From positions 32,501,521 to 32,565,520 of the forward strand of contig NC_058193.1 in assembly GCF_907165205.1 (NCBI RefSeq): DNA of 64,000 bases. The letters run 5' to 3'. The stretch is from Coccinella septempunctata. Its lineage: Eukaryota; Arthropoda; Insecta; Coleoptera; Coccinellidae. The notes beneath the pieces are model-generated. The model was not told the DNA's origin. It saw nothing but the letters and a program-made list of their open reading frames with translations, and did no database searches. Every line of letters begins with the position of its first letter. Within the stretch, counting starts at the first letter, position 1. Shown here piece after piece: positions 49,701 through 62,700 of the stretch. The position numbers were made by a program, and so were the translations under genes.

Positions 49701-49903
49701 TGTGACTTGAGAAAGGGGGTGGAGAGGAATTATTTGATTAAAGAGGGTTCGTAAAGTCATTACGAAGAATCCTGGAGGAATGCTGCAAATTTCATACATT
49801 GGTTTATCTCTTCAAAGTCAGTTTCTCAAATAATCATGTTTAATTTGTCTTGTCTTTTGTCGAGAAAAAAATTGCAAGCTCTTCTGGGATTTTTAGATAT
49901 GTA

Positions 49904-51115
49904 CGTGGATGTATTGATATCTAATTAGCCTAGACCAGTTCCAGGCATAAAAAATATTGCCTTACCATGGCAACGAACAATAGAAGAAGATGTCCACCGA
50001 ATTGTGAAAAATTGGATTAACAAGCCATCATCAAGTACCTGTATTCAAAAGGGTTAAGAGGTAAGCAGATTTACGAAAATATGCTTAATACCCTTGGTAA
50101 CCAATGTCCTTCGTATGCGACCGTGAAAAATTGGACTGCAAGCTTCAAAAGAGGTAAATCTTCCATTGAAGATGATGACCGATCGGGAAGGCCAGTTTCT
50201 GTGTCAGTCTCCGAAAATATCGATGCAGTTCATGACATGATTTTATCAGACCGTCGAATTAGGCTAAAACGAATATCTGAAGCACTGAATAATTCATACG
50301 ACCGCGTTCGTCATATAGTTCACGTCAATTTGGACATGAGAAAATTGCTGCAAAATGGATCCCCAAATGTTGGAATGTTGACCAAAAGCGTGCAAGGGTA
50401 GAAGCATCGCGTTCGTTCTGTGCTCGCTTTGAAAACGATGTAGACTTCTTAAACCGAATTGTTACTATGGATCAGACTTGGGAACATTTCTACGATCCAA
50501 AAACAAAGCAAAAATCGATGGGATGGCGAGACTCTGGTTCTCCAAGATCTAAGAAGTTTCGTGTCCAAAAATCTGCTGGAAAAGTTCTTGCTTCAGTTTT
50601 TTGGGATTGCCATGGAGTAATCATAATTGATTTTTTGGATATGGGTAAAAACATAACCGGAGATTATTATTCGACATTACTGACCACTCTACGGGAAAAA
50701 ATTGAAGAGAAAAGACGCGGAAAGCTATCCAAAGGAGTTTTGTTTTTGCAGGATAACGCCCCTGCACACAAACCTCATGTTGTCATGCAAAAAATTCGTG
50801 ATTTAAGGTTTGAATTATACTAGAACACCGCCCTTATTCACCGGATTTGGCTCCATCCGACTATCATCTGTTTCCTTAACTGAAAAAAAGTTTAAAAGGT
50901 CATAAATTTTCTTCCAACGAGGAGGTAATAAAAGCTTTGGAGGTCTGGTTTACAGAGGAAGAAGAAACATTTTTTTTGAAAGGTCTAGAGACGTTGCAGG
51001 TTCGCTGTAATAAATGTATCCAATTAAGAGGAGAATATGTTGAGTAACAAAATATTTTGACATTGAAATTTTGTTTGGTTCTATAGTAGGCTAAGAATTC
51101 TTCAATTAATCCTCG
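49904..51115 (+). mobile_element. mariner element, copy B (1.21 kb, dead)
   Basis: The left end CGTGGATGTATTGATATCTA and the right end (reading back CGAGGATTAATTGAAGAATT) are the inverted repeats of the same mariner family as 14824-16046, with TA on both sides (49902-49903 and 51116-51117). Confidence 0.9.
49990..51047 (+). pseudogene. mariner transposase, copy B, broken
   Basis: It reads in several frames. The start MSTEL is quickly frameshifted. A good helix-turn-helix region follows (QCPSYATVKNWTASFKRGKS, DDRSGRPVSVSV). A one-base loss near 50345 (AGAAAATTGC where copy A has one more A) shifts the frame. After that the catalytic part is readable: MDQTWEHFYDP (Gln in place of the usual Glu after the first Asp), FWDCHGVI, LQDNAPAHKPHVVMQK, a stop near 50821, then SPDLAPSDYHL with the third Asp of DD34D. 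A further stop lies in the QLKKSLKG region. The C-terminus LKGLETLQVRCNKCIQL reaches a TAA. Less deleted than copy A, but still inactive. Confidence 0.88.
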
Positions 51116-53532
51116 TAGATGCAGCAAAACAATAAGAATTTTGAGTCATATCGAAAAAAAAAATCGAAACTGTCTTTCATCTTCACCCTTTTCTATATTT
51201 ATAATAAATAATGGGATATTTTGCCTATCAAATGAAACCTCTTTATTGTACCAATATCTTTGAATTTCTTCCTCAGCATGCCCACATGTCTCTCTGTGTT
51301 AGCACCAAGTCATCGATGATATGGGAGTGAGAAAGAAAATTTAACAAATTAGGCAAGAGTAACAAGGATGAACTCTAGAGTTCATCAAATTCACAGATCT
51401 TTTCCCATGTCCTGATCGATTCAATTCCTGCTGGAAGATTATGTTTAATGGAAAATGTTTTGCACCAACAAAGTTCGCATCCATTATGACATCCATCCCA
51501 GCTTAACTCCGTCATGAATATCTCTTTAAGTTTTGGGAGAATTCTGAGGAGACGGAAGCTCAATTTGAGGCACAGATACAACACTATACTCATATGGGTA
51601 TTGTTGTGGGATTAATTCATTAGCAATTCCATATTGGGAACATAATTTTGCTCTTACCAACTATAATGCCACTCTGGTTCAGTGAACTGATCATCAAATA
51701 TAAACAAACGTTAACATTAGCACCAAACGCATTTTGTCCGAACCGAAAAGCTGATTAGTTCATAATTATTTCATGAAGGTTGGTCGATGAAATTTTAATA
51801 ACAGTTTGGCTATTCGATTAACTGGCCAGTAAGGGTTTGGGAAATTTTTGCTGGTGATAAGAAGAGGTGCCAATAAAAAATGGAATATTATCGACAATAT
51901 AAAAGAAAAACGAAGCATCTCTTAAAAGGTAACTATATCAAAGAGACATTTGGAAAATGCCACAGTGAAAAAACGATAACGAAGCAAACAGATGTAATAA
52001 ACATTTAGTGAGATGAGGGAGTCCATAGCAAAGACAATATTATATGGGAGTGCCAAAAGAATCTCAACAAAATAGGCTGGGTTACTTGGGTTAAAGGAAA
52101 TGAAGACACTTGCCAGGAAAAGAAAAAAACTCTTCTCATTGACCTGGTACCTTTCTGTAGTATGAGAAAATGTACCTTTACTAGAAATAGGTTCAAAAGG
52201 AGGATCAAAAAGCTATCCTCTTTGAAGCCATCAGATAATATGGAGTTCATTAGTACCCTGAAACTGGATCTACAAATAGGTGAAAGTTTACTTACTAAAG
52301 TGATTAAATGAATGATTGAATAAATAACTCATCCTAGTGAAAATATTGTAGGTATTTCAGTTTTCAGTTTTATTATGGATTTTCATAACGCATCGGCGAT
52401 TAAATCAAATCAATACCTATCTAAAAAACTATATATGCATTTTTGAGCTGAAGAATGCTCTGAAATATCAGAAAAATTCATTCTCTCCCTACCGCACATT
52501 TTGAAATTCATCTTCTGCATATCGTAGCTATTTCCATAATGAAAATTATGCTCATATAGAACATTTTTCCTATAGTCGTTGGTATTCCTAGTAATATTGC
52601 TTCGAAAATAATTAAAAAATCGCTCCCCCAAGCCTTTGCTCCGATCGTTTAGAACGAGTCCCTTAATTTTCAGATCAATCGAACCGAAAACAACTTTTAT
52701 AGCCGATTAAATTTTCAATACTGGTGATGCGGAAGAAAGAATTCGGAATGAAAGGTTCTATCGAGAATTTTCCAGAGGTTTCGTTTCCTTCGGCGAGGCA
52801 AAATGTTTCGCGAACCTTTCAAATTTAATTGATTTCCTAAGTTTGATTACTTCTGAATGGGCGGCATCTGTTTATTCGCCAAAATGTCGCAAGATTTTCA
52901 TGATGGGGACATTTTATCGATGGGGAAATCTATCGGACAACGAAGAATCCCCTGAACTTCACTGAAACTGTGGAATATTCTCGAATGAAAAGCCTCAAAT
53001 GAAGAAAATATATATAAGTGAAGCTCTGAAACGCGTGTTCGAAAAAATTAAATAGCACGGTTCGAAACCTCGTTACTCCAATAACCTATCTTGAAAAAAA
53101 AAACGAAACTTCATTCAGACAAGAAATATTAGAAAAGGAAATCTAATAACAGTCTCCAGCGGTTCCGCCAGTCCAGGACGCTACTGGGAGCCACTAAAAA
53201 GATCTGCAAAAAGTGAATATCCTCGGAAATTACGAACATTTACCGTTCAGTGAATTCCAAAAAATATATTCAATGTTTTATCATGATTTTCTGATGGTTG
53301 TTCGGATGAACTAATGTAGTTTACGGTATTCCCATACATGTTATACAAATATTACTGCATGCTTTACATCCTGTATCATGCTCCTAAAGATTAAAACACA
53401 AGATCTGCCTTAACCATTATTCCTTATTTCGGATGAGGCCATAAGCTTTGAACCGTTCTTAAGTCAAGTACTGAATACCGAATTCTGTGTACTCCCATAT
53501 GATTTTGACGTTTAACCTTCATTTTGCGACAG
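51116..53532. other. intergenic DNA upstream of huntingtin
   Basis: No recognisable gene. ORFs at 51375-51593 -, 52005-52250 - and 52410-52631 - show no motif. A GC-richer patch at about 52730-52960 is possibly regulatory. Confidence 0.45.
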
Positions 53533-53659
53533 CTCACGTCATGTTTTCAGATATGTAAACATACAAATAATGGAAATTGTTTCCTCGTAAAGGTTTGGGT
53601 ATTTCCATCTGCGGCCTAGCAAATTCGATATTTGATCAAAATCTCAATAGTCTGCTAAC
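53533..53659 (+). promoter_or_regulatory. huntingtin upstream region, TATA-less, with a CRE-like site
   Basis: CTCACGTCA at 53533-53541 reads TGACGTGAG on the other strand, a CRE/ATF-like octamer. No TATA box is visible in the 150 bp before the start codon, as is common for housekeeping genes. The transcription start cannot be placed from sequence alone. Confidence 0.35.
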
Positions 53660-53739
53660 ATGGCGGCTCAGGAAAAGCTTATGAAATCTTTGGAATCGTT
53701 GAAGAAAATACAAATTTCAAATGGCAACTCGGAAAATAA
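53660..53739 (+). CDS. htt: htt exon 1: conserved N17 helix, no polyglutamine
   Basis: It encodes [17 protein letters not shown] and then a short polar linker, ending in phase 2. Human N17 is MATLEKLMKAFESLKSF, so the amphipathic membrane-binding helix is kept. Lys6, Lys9, Ser13 and Lys15 are conserved; Thr3 and Ser16 are not. Only one Gln follows where vertebrates have the polyglutamine and polyproline tracts. The ATG starts N17 exactly, which fixes the start. Confidence 0.93.
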
Positions 53740-56700
53740 GTAAGTTATCTAAAATATTCATTGTTTCAATGATATCACATTTGAATGAGTACCGCGGGAA
53801 GATAGCAGGAAACTTGGCTCGGGTGCGATTCATTTTATCGGTTACAAGAATGAGTTCAAGCATAATTAAAGAGGTACCTGGAATTTTTCAGTAAAAAGGA
53901 AAAGATCCACCATTGCCATGTTATAACAGAATGCATTAGCAGCCATGCAATAACAACAGTCCCAACCGTTTTTCCCACATTATTGAATTATACAATGGAA
54001 AGTCTCTTTCAACTTTGTGATGATGCAGATTCTGATATTAGAATGGTTGCGGAGGAATCCTTGAATAAAATGATAAGGGTAAACCTACATGATCAAGTTT
54101 ATCATGCTTTTTCTACACAACTTTTATTGCAGGCGTTGAATGACGAAAATATCACGAAGGTTCTCATAGAATTGCATAAGGAAATCAAAAGAAATAATTC
54201 TGCCAGAACTTTGAGGGCAGCTCTCAGCAGGTTTTCGAAACTAGCTCATAGTATAAGGCCCCATAAAGGCAAACCTTATATACTTCATTTGTTCCCTAGC
54301 TTAATCAGAATTATTGAAAGGCCAGAGGAATCAATACATGAAACATTAGCAAGTAGTCTACCAAAAATCATTGAAGTATTAGGACCTTTCGCAACCGATA
54401 ATGATATCAAGGTAACTTTAATGAATGCCTTGGAAACCATTATTTTTTCATAGTATATATTTTATTCCAGAACCTTCTTAAATCTTTTATGGCTAACATT
54501 TCAAATCCCTCAGCTGTTATCAAAAGAACTGCTGCTCAATCCATTCAAAGTATTTGCTTAAATTGTCCAAAACCTTATTTGTCAATAGTGTATTGTATAC
54601 ATATTGTACTAGGTGAGTATTTTTTCAGAAACATGTATTTTTGAACTGGAGGATACTCAATTTCAGGTTTTGTTTTTCCACTAAATGAAAACTGTGATAC
54701 CCACTTAATTTTTGGTGTTATGGGGGTTCTTAAAACACTTCTACCTCAGTGGAAAAAATATTTGAAGGAGTCCAACCAGATAAGAGACAGAGAAAGGCGG
54801 GGAACAGAATGGGCAGAGCTGAAAACAGAAAAGCTTCTACAGGTATATTTCAGACTCGGAAGTGATTTCGGTTGTTTTCAATATTGTCCATTTTTAACCT
54901 TCCGTAGATTTACGAGTTGTGCCTTCATTACATAAATAGCAAAGATCATAACCTAGTGATTTCTTCATTAGAAACTTTGAATGTTTTGTTGCAAAATTCA
55001 ACAAAAGAGCTTAAAGAAGCTTTATTGAATCCAGTTGGTCTGTCTAAATGTACTACTTATCAGTTTTCAGCACATAAACGTAAATCTTTGAGTGAGTAGG
55101 AAATTTTTTATGAAAGTTTTTCCTGTTATCGAAATATATTTTAGGCCAACTTAGTATATCTTCTGAATCTACAATGGTGTCAGAATCAGATCTGACAGAT
55201 TCCTTAAGGCCAGATATAAACAAATGGATAGATCACTCAAAACTTACATTATCTTCCCTTAACCTCATAGGAAAGCCAAAGGAATCTCTTGAAAAATCCC
55301 AGTCACTTGAAAGTGGCAGCAGTACAATATCGAGATCTCTTTCACAAATCGATCTTGAATCTGTTTTAGAATTCGATGCAATTAAGACCTGCACAAGCAA
55401 CAGTAGTACAGACCTTTTGGAAAGAACTCCAAATTCCACAGAAAATTGCTCTTCAAATGAAGACATTACCGATGCAAACATAAAGGTGCAGATTTTTATC
55501 CATTTTTGTTAATGGGATATTTTCATTGTTTTGAAATGTTTAAGGAAATCAAAATTGGGCAATTTGAAGACCCAGATGTGCCCTTGAAATATTGCGGTAG
55601 GCTACTTGTCAAATCATTCTTGCTAAAGGGTGTACCAAATAATCTTATAAATGATAAATTATGTAGAGTTTCTGTGAAATCTTCGGCTCTTACATGTCTG
55701 TCTTCCATTGGGAAAATATATCCTCAAATTCTTCTTGAATATTTGGATAAAACGGTGGATAAACCTCAGAAAGATATCGATCAAGCGATATCTGATATTT
55801 TATTGTATTGTGATCACCATGATCCCCAGTTGAGAGGTCATACAAGGATATTATTAGCTAATTTTTTGGTGTCTGTTATTATTAAAAGTAGAGGGCACTA
55901 TGACGACTGGTTGCGGGAGCATTCAAAGGATGAAGAGAATAGTGATTTGAATTTCGATGCTTTGGTCACCTCATTTAAAAAAGTGAGTGTTATTTTATCT
56001 CTAAACTTGTATAACCCTTACTTAACAAGTTCATTTTTTCAAGGGACTGAATGACGAATCCTCAATATGTATACGACATACACTTCAAAGTCTTGAACTA
56101 TGTTTGCATCATGTCTTAGAAAGCCAAAGTTGCAAACAAGTAATTCCCATTTTGACGAAGTTGTCTGATCTGTTCAATAATCCATACTGGCTGGTAAAAG
56201 TAAGTAACATGAATTTTAATTATCGTATTTTTTTGAAAACATATAATTGTTTAGGTGAATTTATGTGATTTGATGTGCCATCTTCCATTTATAAATATAC
56301 ATTATGTAACTGGTGATAATAAATTCCAAAACAAGATGCTCTTGGGTTTGCAAGAGTTATTGAAGGACTCGGATGTTCGAGTGAGAAATGCTGCATCTAA
56401 CACAATTGCAAGGTAAGCCCTAATTTAGATAAGAATGATTATCACTTACAGGGTGTCCTGTAGAGCATATCTCGATTTCCATTCAAATTAGAAAAAGAGC
56501 TTGTATATCAATGTATTACTCAGAAATAATACTACATAATGGGATTTTTTGTGCTCTCTATCTTTCTTGAAGATGTTTTTCATCTTATCCTGGACACCCT
56601 GTAACTGGAATTCAGTTGGGGTTGGGAAGTTCATTCTTTATTATTGATTCAAGATTGATCCCACAATTGTACTTTGAAATTCCCCACGAAAATACAGTAA

Positions 56701-59700
56701 CTTTGAAGGCTATATCGTATAGGAAAGAATTTTTATCTAACCTTTATAACAAATCCTGGTTATGTCCCTTCAATTATAAACATTTCGTGGAAAATATGCC
56801 GTTTCCATTCAACAAAATTGATGAGGCGCCTTCAGAGGATATCGAATGGTCATTGTCGAAGGTTCTACATGGAATAAAAGAAATGTCATTATTTCCTAAT
56901 AATGAATACATGATTGTAAGTGATTGATTTCCATGTCTGCGAAGATATCCCTGATTTTATTTTTTTACAGATGGGTTCCATTCAAGCACTGGCTACCTTG
57001 TCACAAGTATTCCCATGTACCATTTACAGAAAGTCTTGGAATTGTCATTTTCCTAAAAATACAAGACAAAATGATCAAACCAATGATCTGCTGGAATTAT
57101 GTATCGACTTGATGACCGATTCTACATTGGTGTACGACATTGGTTTTCATAGGAACTTATTGATGCTCTGTTCCAATATTTATGCAGGTGGATAAAATTA
57201 CAATATTGTATTTGCCAATTTTACGTGATCTCTTTTAGGTTTCTCGATATGTGTTCTGAAACCTTTGCCTGAACAAGATCCAACCAAAAAATGGTCCATG
57301 TTCGAATCATCTATCCTTTCGAATATTTCAGATGTCTTCCTTAAACATATTATCAAGATATTGTGCATTTATCAGCACATTGTGGATGATATCCATCTGC
57401 CTTCTCAACAGAAATCGGCTATTTTGAGTTTACCAACAGCTAGCCCAATGAAAAGGAGAAAAAGTGATTTAGAGAAAAAAATTATATCGACGAAAACGCC
57501 AGAAGAAAAACCAGAAAAAAAAGAAAAGGAAAAGAATTTGGCCGGAAATTTTTCATACTCAAATCATTATATGAAGATATACGACTCATTGAAGACTGCT
57601 TATGGTAATTATAAGGTGTGTAAATGAGAAAAACTTCTTTTAATTTTAATCTTGGGTAGTTTTTCAGTGTATTGATTTAAAATTGTAAATTTTGATGAAA
57701 AATTAAGGATCGTTGCTTCATTTCAGACTTCCTTGGAACCTTCTGCCTCAGAAAAGATCCTCAACATGTTGAAAGAAACGTTGAGGAGTCTTTCGATACT
57801 CATGGAAATAGGTGGTCTGTCCGAATTTGGATCGATCGCCGAAGAAATTTTGAGCTATTTGAATTCCATATTCAGAATAGAGCCTTCAGGAAGTGTTGAA
57901 TGTGTTCAACAGTTGTTGAAGTCTATATGTGAAACTAATCTATTAGCTAATGGAATTCATGTGGTCCAAGATGAAAACGAAATTGAAAAGGTTGAATTGT
58001 TGTATTCCTCTTTGAACATTACTTTTCATTGCTTGTTTTGTAGACTGAAATCGATGCTTCTGGATTTTACTTTCATATGTTCCTGAAGCCTTACAATGAA
58101 GTCTCCTTATCTATAAACGCTTTGAAGGATATAAATAAGAAGGAAGGAGATGGGGACAGTTCCATGATGGGTTACCTACACAGAAATGCTAAAAGAAAAG
58201 CTAATATATCTACAAACCTCGACAAAGTCCTTGCAAATTATATTAGAATTTTCGAACCCATGGTGATCAGATCTTTAGAAGTAATAATCATGTTTTTTCT
58301 TCAATGTGAAATTCACAAGGTTTAGTGTATTTCATGTTCATCTCATTATTTAATTCTTCCCAGCAATATACCATTACCAGCGATGTTAAACTTCAAGGAA
58401 AAGTGTTACAACTTCTGAGTCAACTCGTCCAATTCAAAATAAATTACTGTTTGTTGGATGCAGATCAAATCTTCATCAATTTCGTTATAAATCAATTCGT
58501 ACACATCGAGGAAGGTCAAATCTTGTAAGTTTGAAGAAACTTCGTGTTGGACATTTTTGTGGAATATCTTGTTCTAGGCATTCTGAAGAACTTGTCCCGA
58601 AAATCTTTCAATTCCTGGTACAACTCTCCTACAGCAAGCAACATTCTAAAAGTATTATAGGAATACCCAAAATCATCCAGTTGTGCGATGGACTGACCGC
58701 GAGTGGTCAGTGTCCCTTGACTCACTGCATACCTGCGCTTATACCAATTGTCAAAGATATATTTCTCACCAGGAACGTTTTGAACACTCCTGATTTGAAA
58801 GAATTGGAAACTACTAGAGAAGTTGTTCTTTGTATGCTTCTCAAACTCATCGAATATCACGAAATCGTCGAATTGATTGTGTTGATATTGGATGACAGCA
58901 AATATTGCAGCGATACTGATAAGTGGTTAAGATGGTCTCAAAGTGTGTTCAACTCATTTCTTGCAGTTCTAAGCGGAAATAAATATAGGTTGGATTCCAT
59001 GGAATCATTTGATTCCTTGAGAAAGCTTATTTTCGCTCTGAATCCAAATGTTTTTCGTCCAATTGATGATATCTTATTATTGCTGTTTCAAGAACCACCA
59101 TCTTTAGTGAGTGAACTGGTTTCAAGCATTCTCAATGATTACATTTTTATTTTTTTTCAGGATCAAGATATAACATATTTCACATGGTGGATGGGAAGAA
59201 TACTCACAGTTTTAATTATTTTATCACCGGTGAAAGAGGATATTATCCTTGCGAAGATATCCGCACTCAAGAATAATTTCATACCAAGCAGTGTTTTTGA
59301 GAATATCGTCGTCACTCCTGATCCCTTGAATGTGACAAACAGTGCAGATTTCTTTCAGTACCTCGCTCCCGAAAAAATACTCATTTTATTTATTTTTCGA
59401 ACTCTGTCTTTAGCTACTAAAAAATGCACGTTATTGGTGGAAGAAGATGAGGATGTGTTTTTCGTTAAGGAGCTTTCAATTTTTATGATGTTTTGTCTCC
59501 ATAATTTCCAGTCAGGTGAGAGAAAACATAATAATATGTTTATTGCTTCACTCAATATGTATTGGTTTAGGTTTCTTATGTAAAACTGCGAATGTTGCTA
59601 TTTCTCTGATAGAGAAGAGCAAATATGCGGAAGAATGCGATGCTATCAATATTCAACCCATAAATGAGTATTTTCAAAGCCTCACTTTCTTTTACCCAAC

Positions 59701-62700
59701 TTTAACGTTTCACTGGTGTTATTTCCTAACCCTCTTGGGATATGAAGATCTCACTTTTTGGTCCAGTAATTTGCAACTTCCACTAGAAGACGGTGAAAAG
59801 TGAGTTTGAATCACCTGAATTCTTCTGGTCATAACTTACACCGTTTGATTTCAGAACGATGACTTTCTTGAGTTCAATCAATACAGACGTGGTTAAAGTT
59901 GGTGGAAGTATAGTATTTTGTGATTATCTGGTGAGTTCTTAGGATTTTTTCAACACACTTTGACTAATACAATTTTGCAGTGCGAAAACTCTTCCAAAAG
60001 AATTGATATTGTAAATTGGGTACTCAAAAATAATTTGGAGCTTCTTATAAACCTAGATCAAGAGGCTCCGATAAATGAATTTTTTTCATTCATTCATAGG
60101 GATTCAAAACTGAGCGGTATGCTCTTGAAATATATTGGCCAGCAACTCAACATCCTAGATTCGAACGTAAGTGGATTCAAGTGTTTTTTCTCTGGCCTTT
60201 TTGATCAGGCATTTTCAATCCAACATTTATGTTATTTTAATGGTTTAATATTACATTTGGTAGATGATATATTCCTTTTTTCAGTTGATCTTCAATTTGA
60301 AGGTCCTAAAAGCCATTGAAAATACTCATCCTAATCTTACTGGCCAAATGATAAAATTGTTAATGAATAAATTCATATACATAAGTGATTCTGCTGTGAT
60401 AAAAGAGGTGTCAAAACTTGCTACGAGAAAAGTAGAGTTGCTGTTGACGATGTCTGCAGATAGCATCCATAGACAGTTGAAACGAGAAGATCTTCTAGAA
60501 ATAACACATAATCTCAACAAAAAAAACTTCTGTACCAAGTTAGTAAGATTGTTTGGTTTCTGAAAATAGCTATCCCACATCTCCAAATACACTGCTCGAC
60601 AATTGATAGGGATCACATATAAATTTCTCTTAATTCGTGGTTTCGTTGATTTATCTGGAACATCAGAGTCCTTTCAGGAAAAACTGGGATATTTTAAGTT
60701 GTTCTCATAATTTTCTTTTCCTACTCGCTCTATAAGAGCAAAAACTCCTGAAATAAATTGATGGAAGTCAGGGATCCCCATCAATTGTTGAGCAGTGTAG
60801 TGTGTAGTTCTTCGGTGTGAAAGGACTTTTAATGATTTCCAGATTTGAATCATTGCTTGGTCTTCTTGGAAAGCTGGGAATTAAATTTTATGATTTCAAA
60901 CAGCCATTTATTGCACAGAGAAGAATTATAGATCCTGAGATAATAAAGGACCTAAACATCGATAAAGAATGGTACCTTAGTCAGTTAAAACACAAATTAA
61001 GTAATGTTAAAATGGGCAAAGAAGTTGCCAGAATGTTGAGTATGTTGACTTATTCCGAACAGTTGGAACTGATTGGAAGCGAATACTTTGATGGACAAAT
61101 CTTAAAATACTGCATAGATTGTGGGGTGGAGCACCATCAAAATCACCAAGTGGAAGAAATTCCTGATATACTGAAGGCTTCAATACAACACATGTGTAAA
61201 GAAGTGAATAGAATAGTTGAAGATTTCTGGAAACAAAATCAGGTTAGTAATTAAAAAAGTATTTGTTTTGGCTGAAAGAATAAAACTAAAAATATAAAAT
61301 CACTCTTTTGCAGTCTGGAAATTTTTCTTCATTCTCTGGGAAAGATTTGTTCAGGAAATCAGAACATAACTTAAACTCTGAATGTTTGAGTGTTGCAGAA
61401 TTGTCGAAAATCCTCAGTTATTTAATTCCTAGTGTTGTTTCCTACCTCAAAGCAGTACCAAAAATTCCCTTGTTAGAAGTAGATGACGTTAATTCCTCAA
61501 ATATTATCAAATTAAATATTATATCATTCAGGTTGATAAATTATATTATTGATACTAAAAGACCGTTTGATGTGATGTTAACGAGTGTCAGTTTAGATTG
61601 TTTGAATTCAATATTGAAACAGGATAAATGTTTCACATATTTAAATTCAAAAGATCGTTTTACGTGGTCTTGCTCGTTGATTTCTGATGTATATAAAATT
61701 AAACTTTTTTTAACAGAGGACGAAGATCATTGTTTTGAGTCAACATGTGGCGTAATCCCCGAAAATATAATTAATAAATTCGAAAATTCCGAAATTGCCG
61801 AGTCTTGTTCACATCTCTATTCCTTAATAAATTGGATTTTCTTGACGAGAAAACAAGAATCTAATATTCCTGATTTTTTTATATCTAATTTAAATAGTAT
61901 TATCAATTCTCTGGGTAGATTATCCTTATTTAATTCCTGTATGTTGATACCCTCTAAAGCATGGGACAGGGGACTAGATGCAAGTTCATTTTCCTTCCAA
62001 AATCCTGTTATTTCCCTACCAGTCGAATTACTGCAAGACCGGGAAATTTTAGAAGATTATCTGTTTAGGTGAGTGCCAATGTTGTGAACTTCCTTAAATT
62101 CCTTAATGAGGGACTTTTAGTTTTTCCCTCTTGTATTTAGACTTTTCTCCCATACATATTTTTTTAGAATAACACTTCTTGGGTGGAATTCAAGGCAGCA
62201 GTTTGAAGAGACTTGGATGTGCTTACTGAGTGTCTTGTGCAATTCCCCATCTGATGACAACAGTGCTGAAGAATCTAACGAAATATATACAACCATTTCT
62301 TTAGCACTCAAAGGAATCACTTCAATGCTTTTCCAAACAATGTATTACCCTGTTCCAGGAAAAAAGAACCATTCGGTGTTGTTGAGTGTTTCCAGGGATG
62401 AACCTATATTAGGGGATAAAATGAGGTTTGTAAAACGAAGATTCAGATTATTTTGTCCTGAATGCGTATTTTTCTTCTTGTAGCATGAAGAAATTGAAGG
62501 ATATCCAAACCTGCATAAGGAATAAGTACAATGGATCCCCTTATTTTTCGGGAAAAAATGTCAAAATGAATATTCCATTTGATGAATCCAACATGCAAAA
62601 TTTCTTTCCATCTGGTCAGATGTCCATCAAATATTTCCTCATAGCTCTAGGTATTTTAGAAAACATTGACGATAAGTGTTTGGCGTATCAAGTTTTAAAA

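Noticed and set aside
56616..56653. Upstream extension of htt exon 11
   Set aside because: The open frame continues left of 56654, but the TTCAAG acceptor at 56653 keeps phase and gives the RLIPQLY junction that matches the human RLVPKLF.
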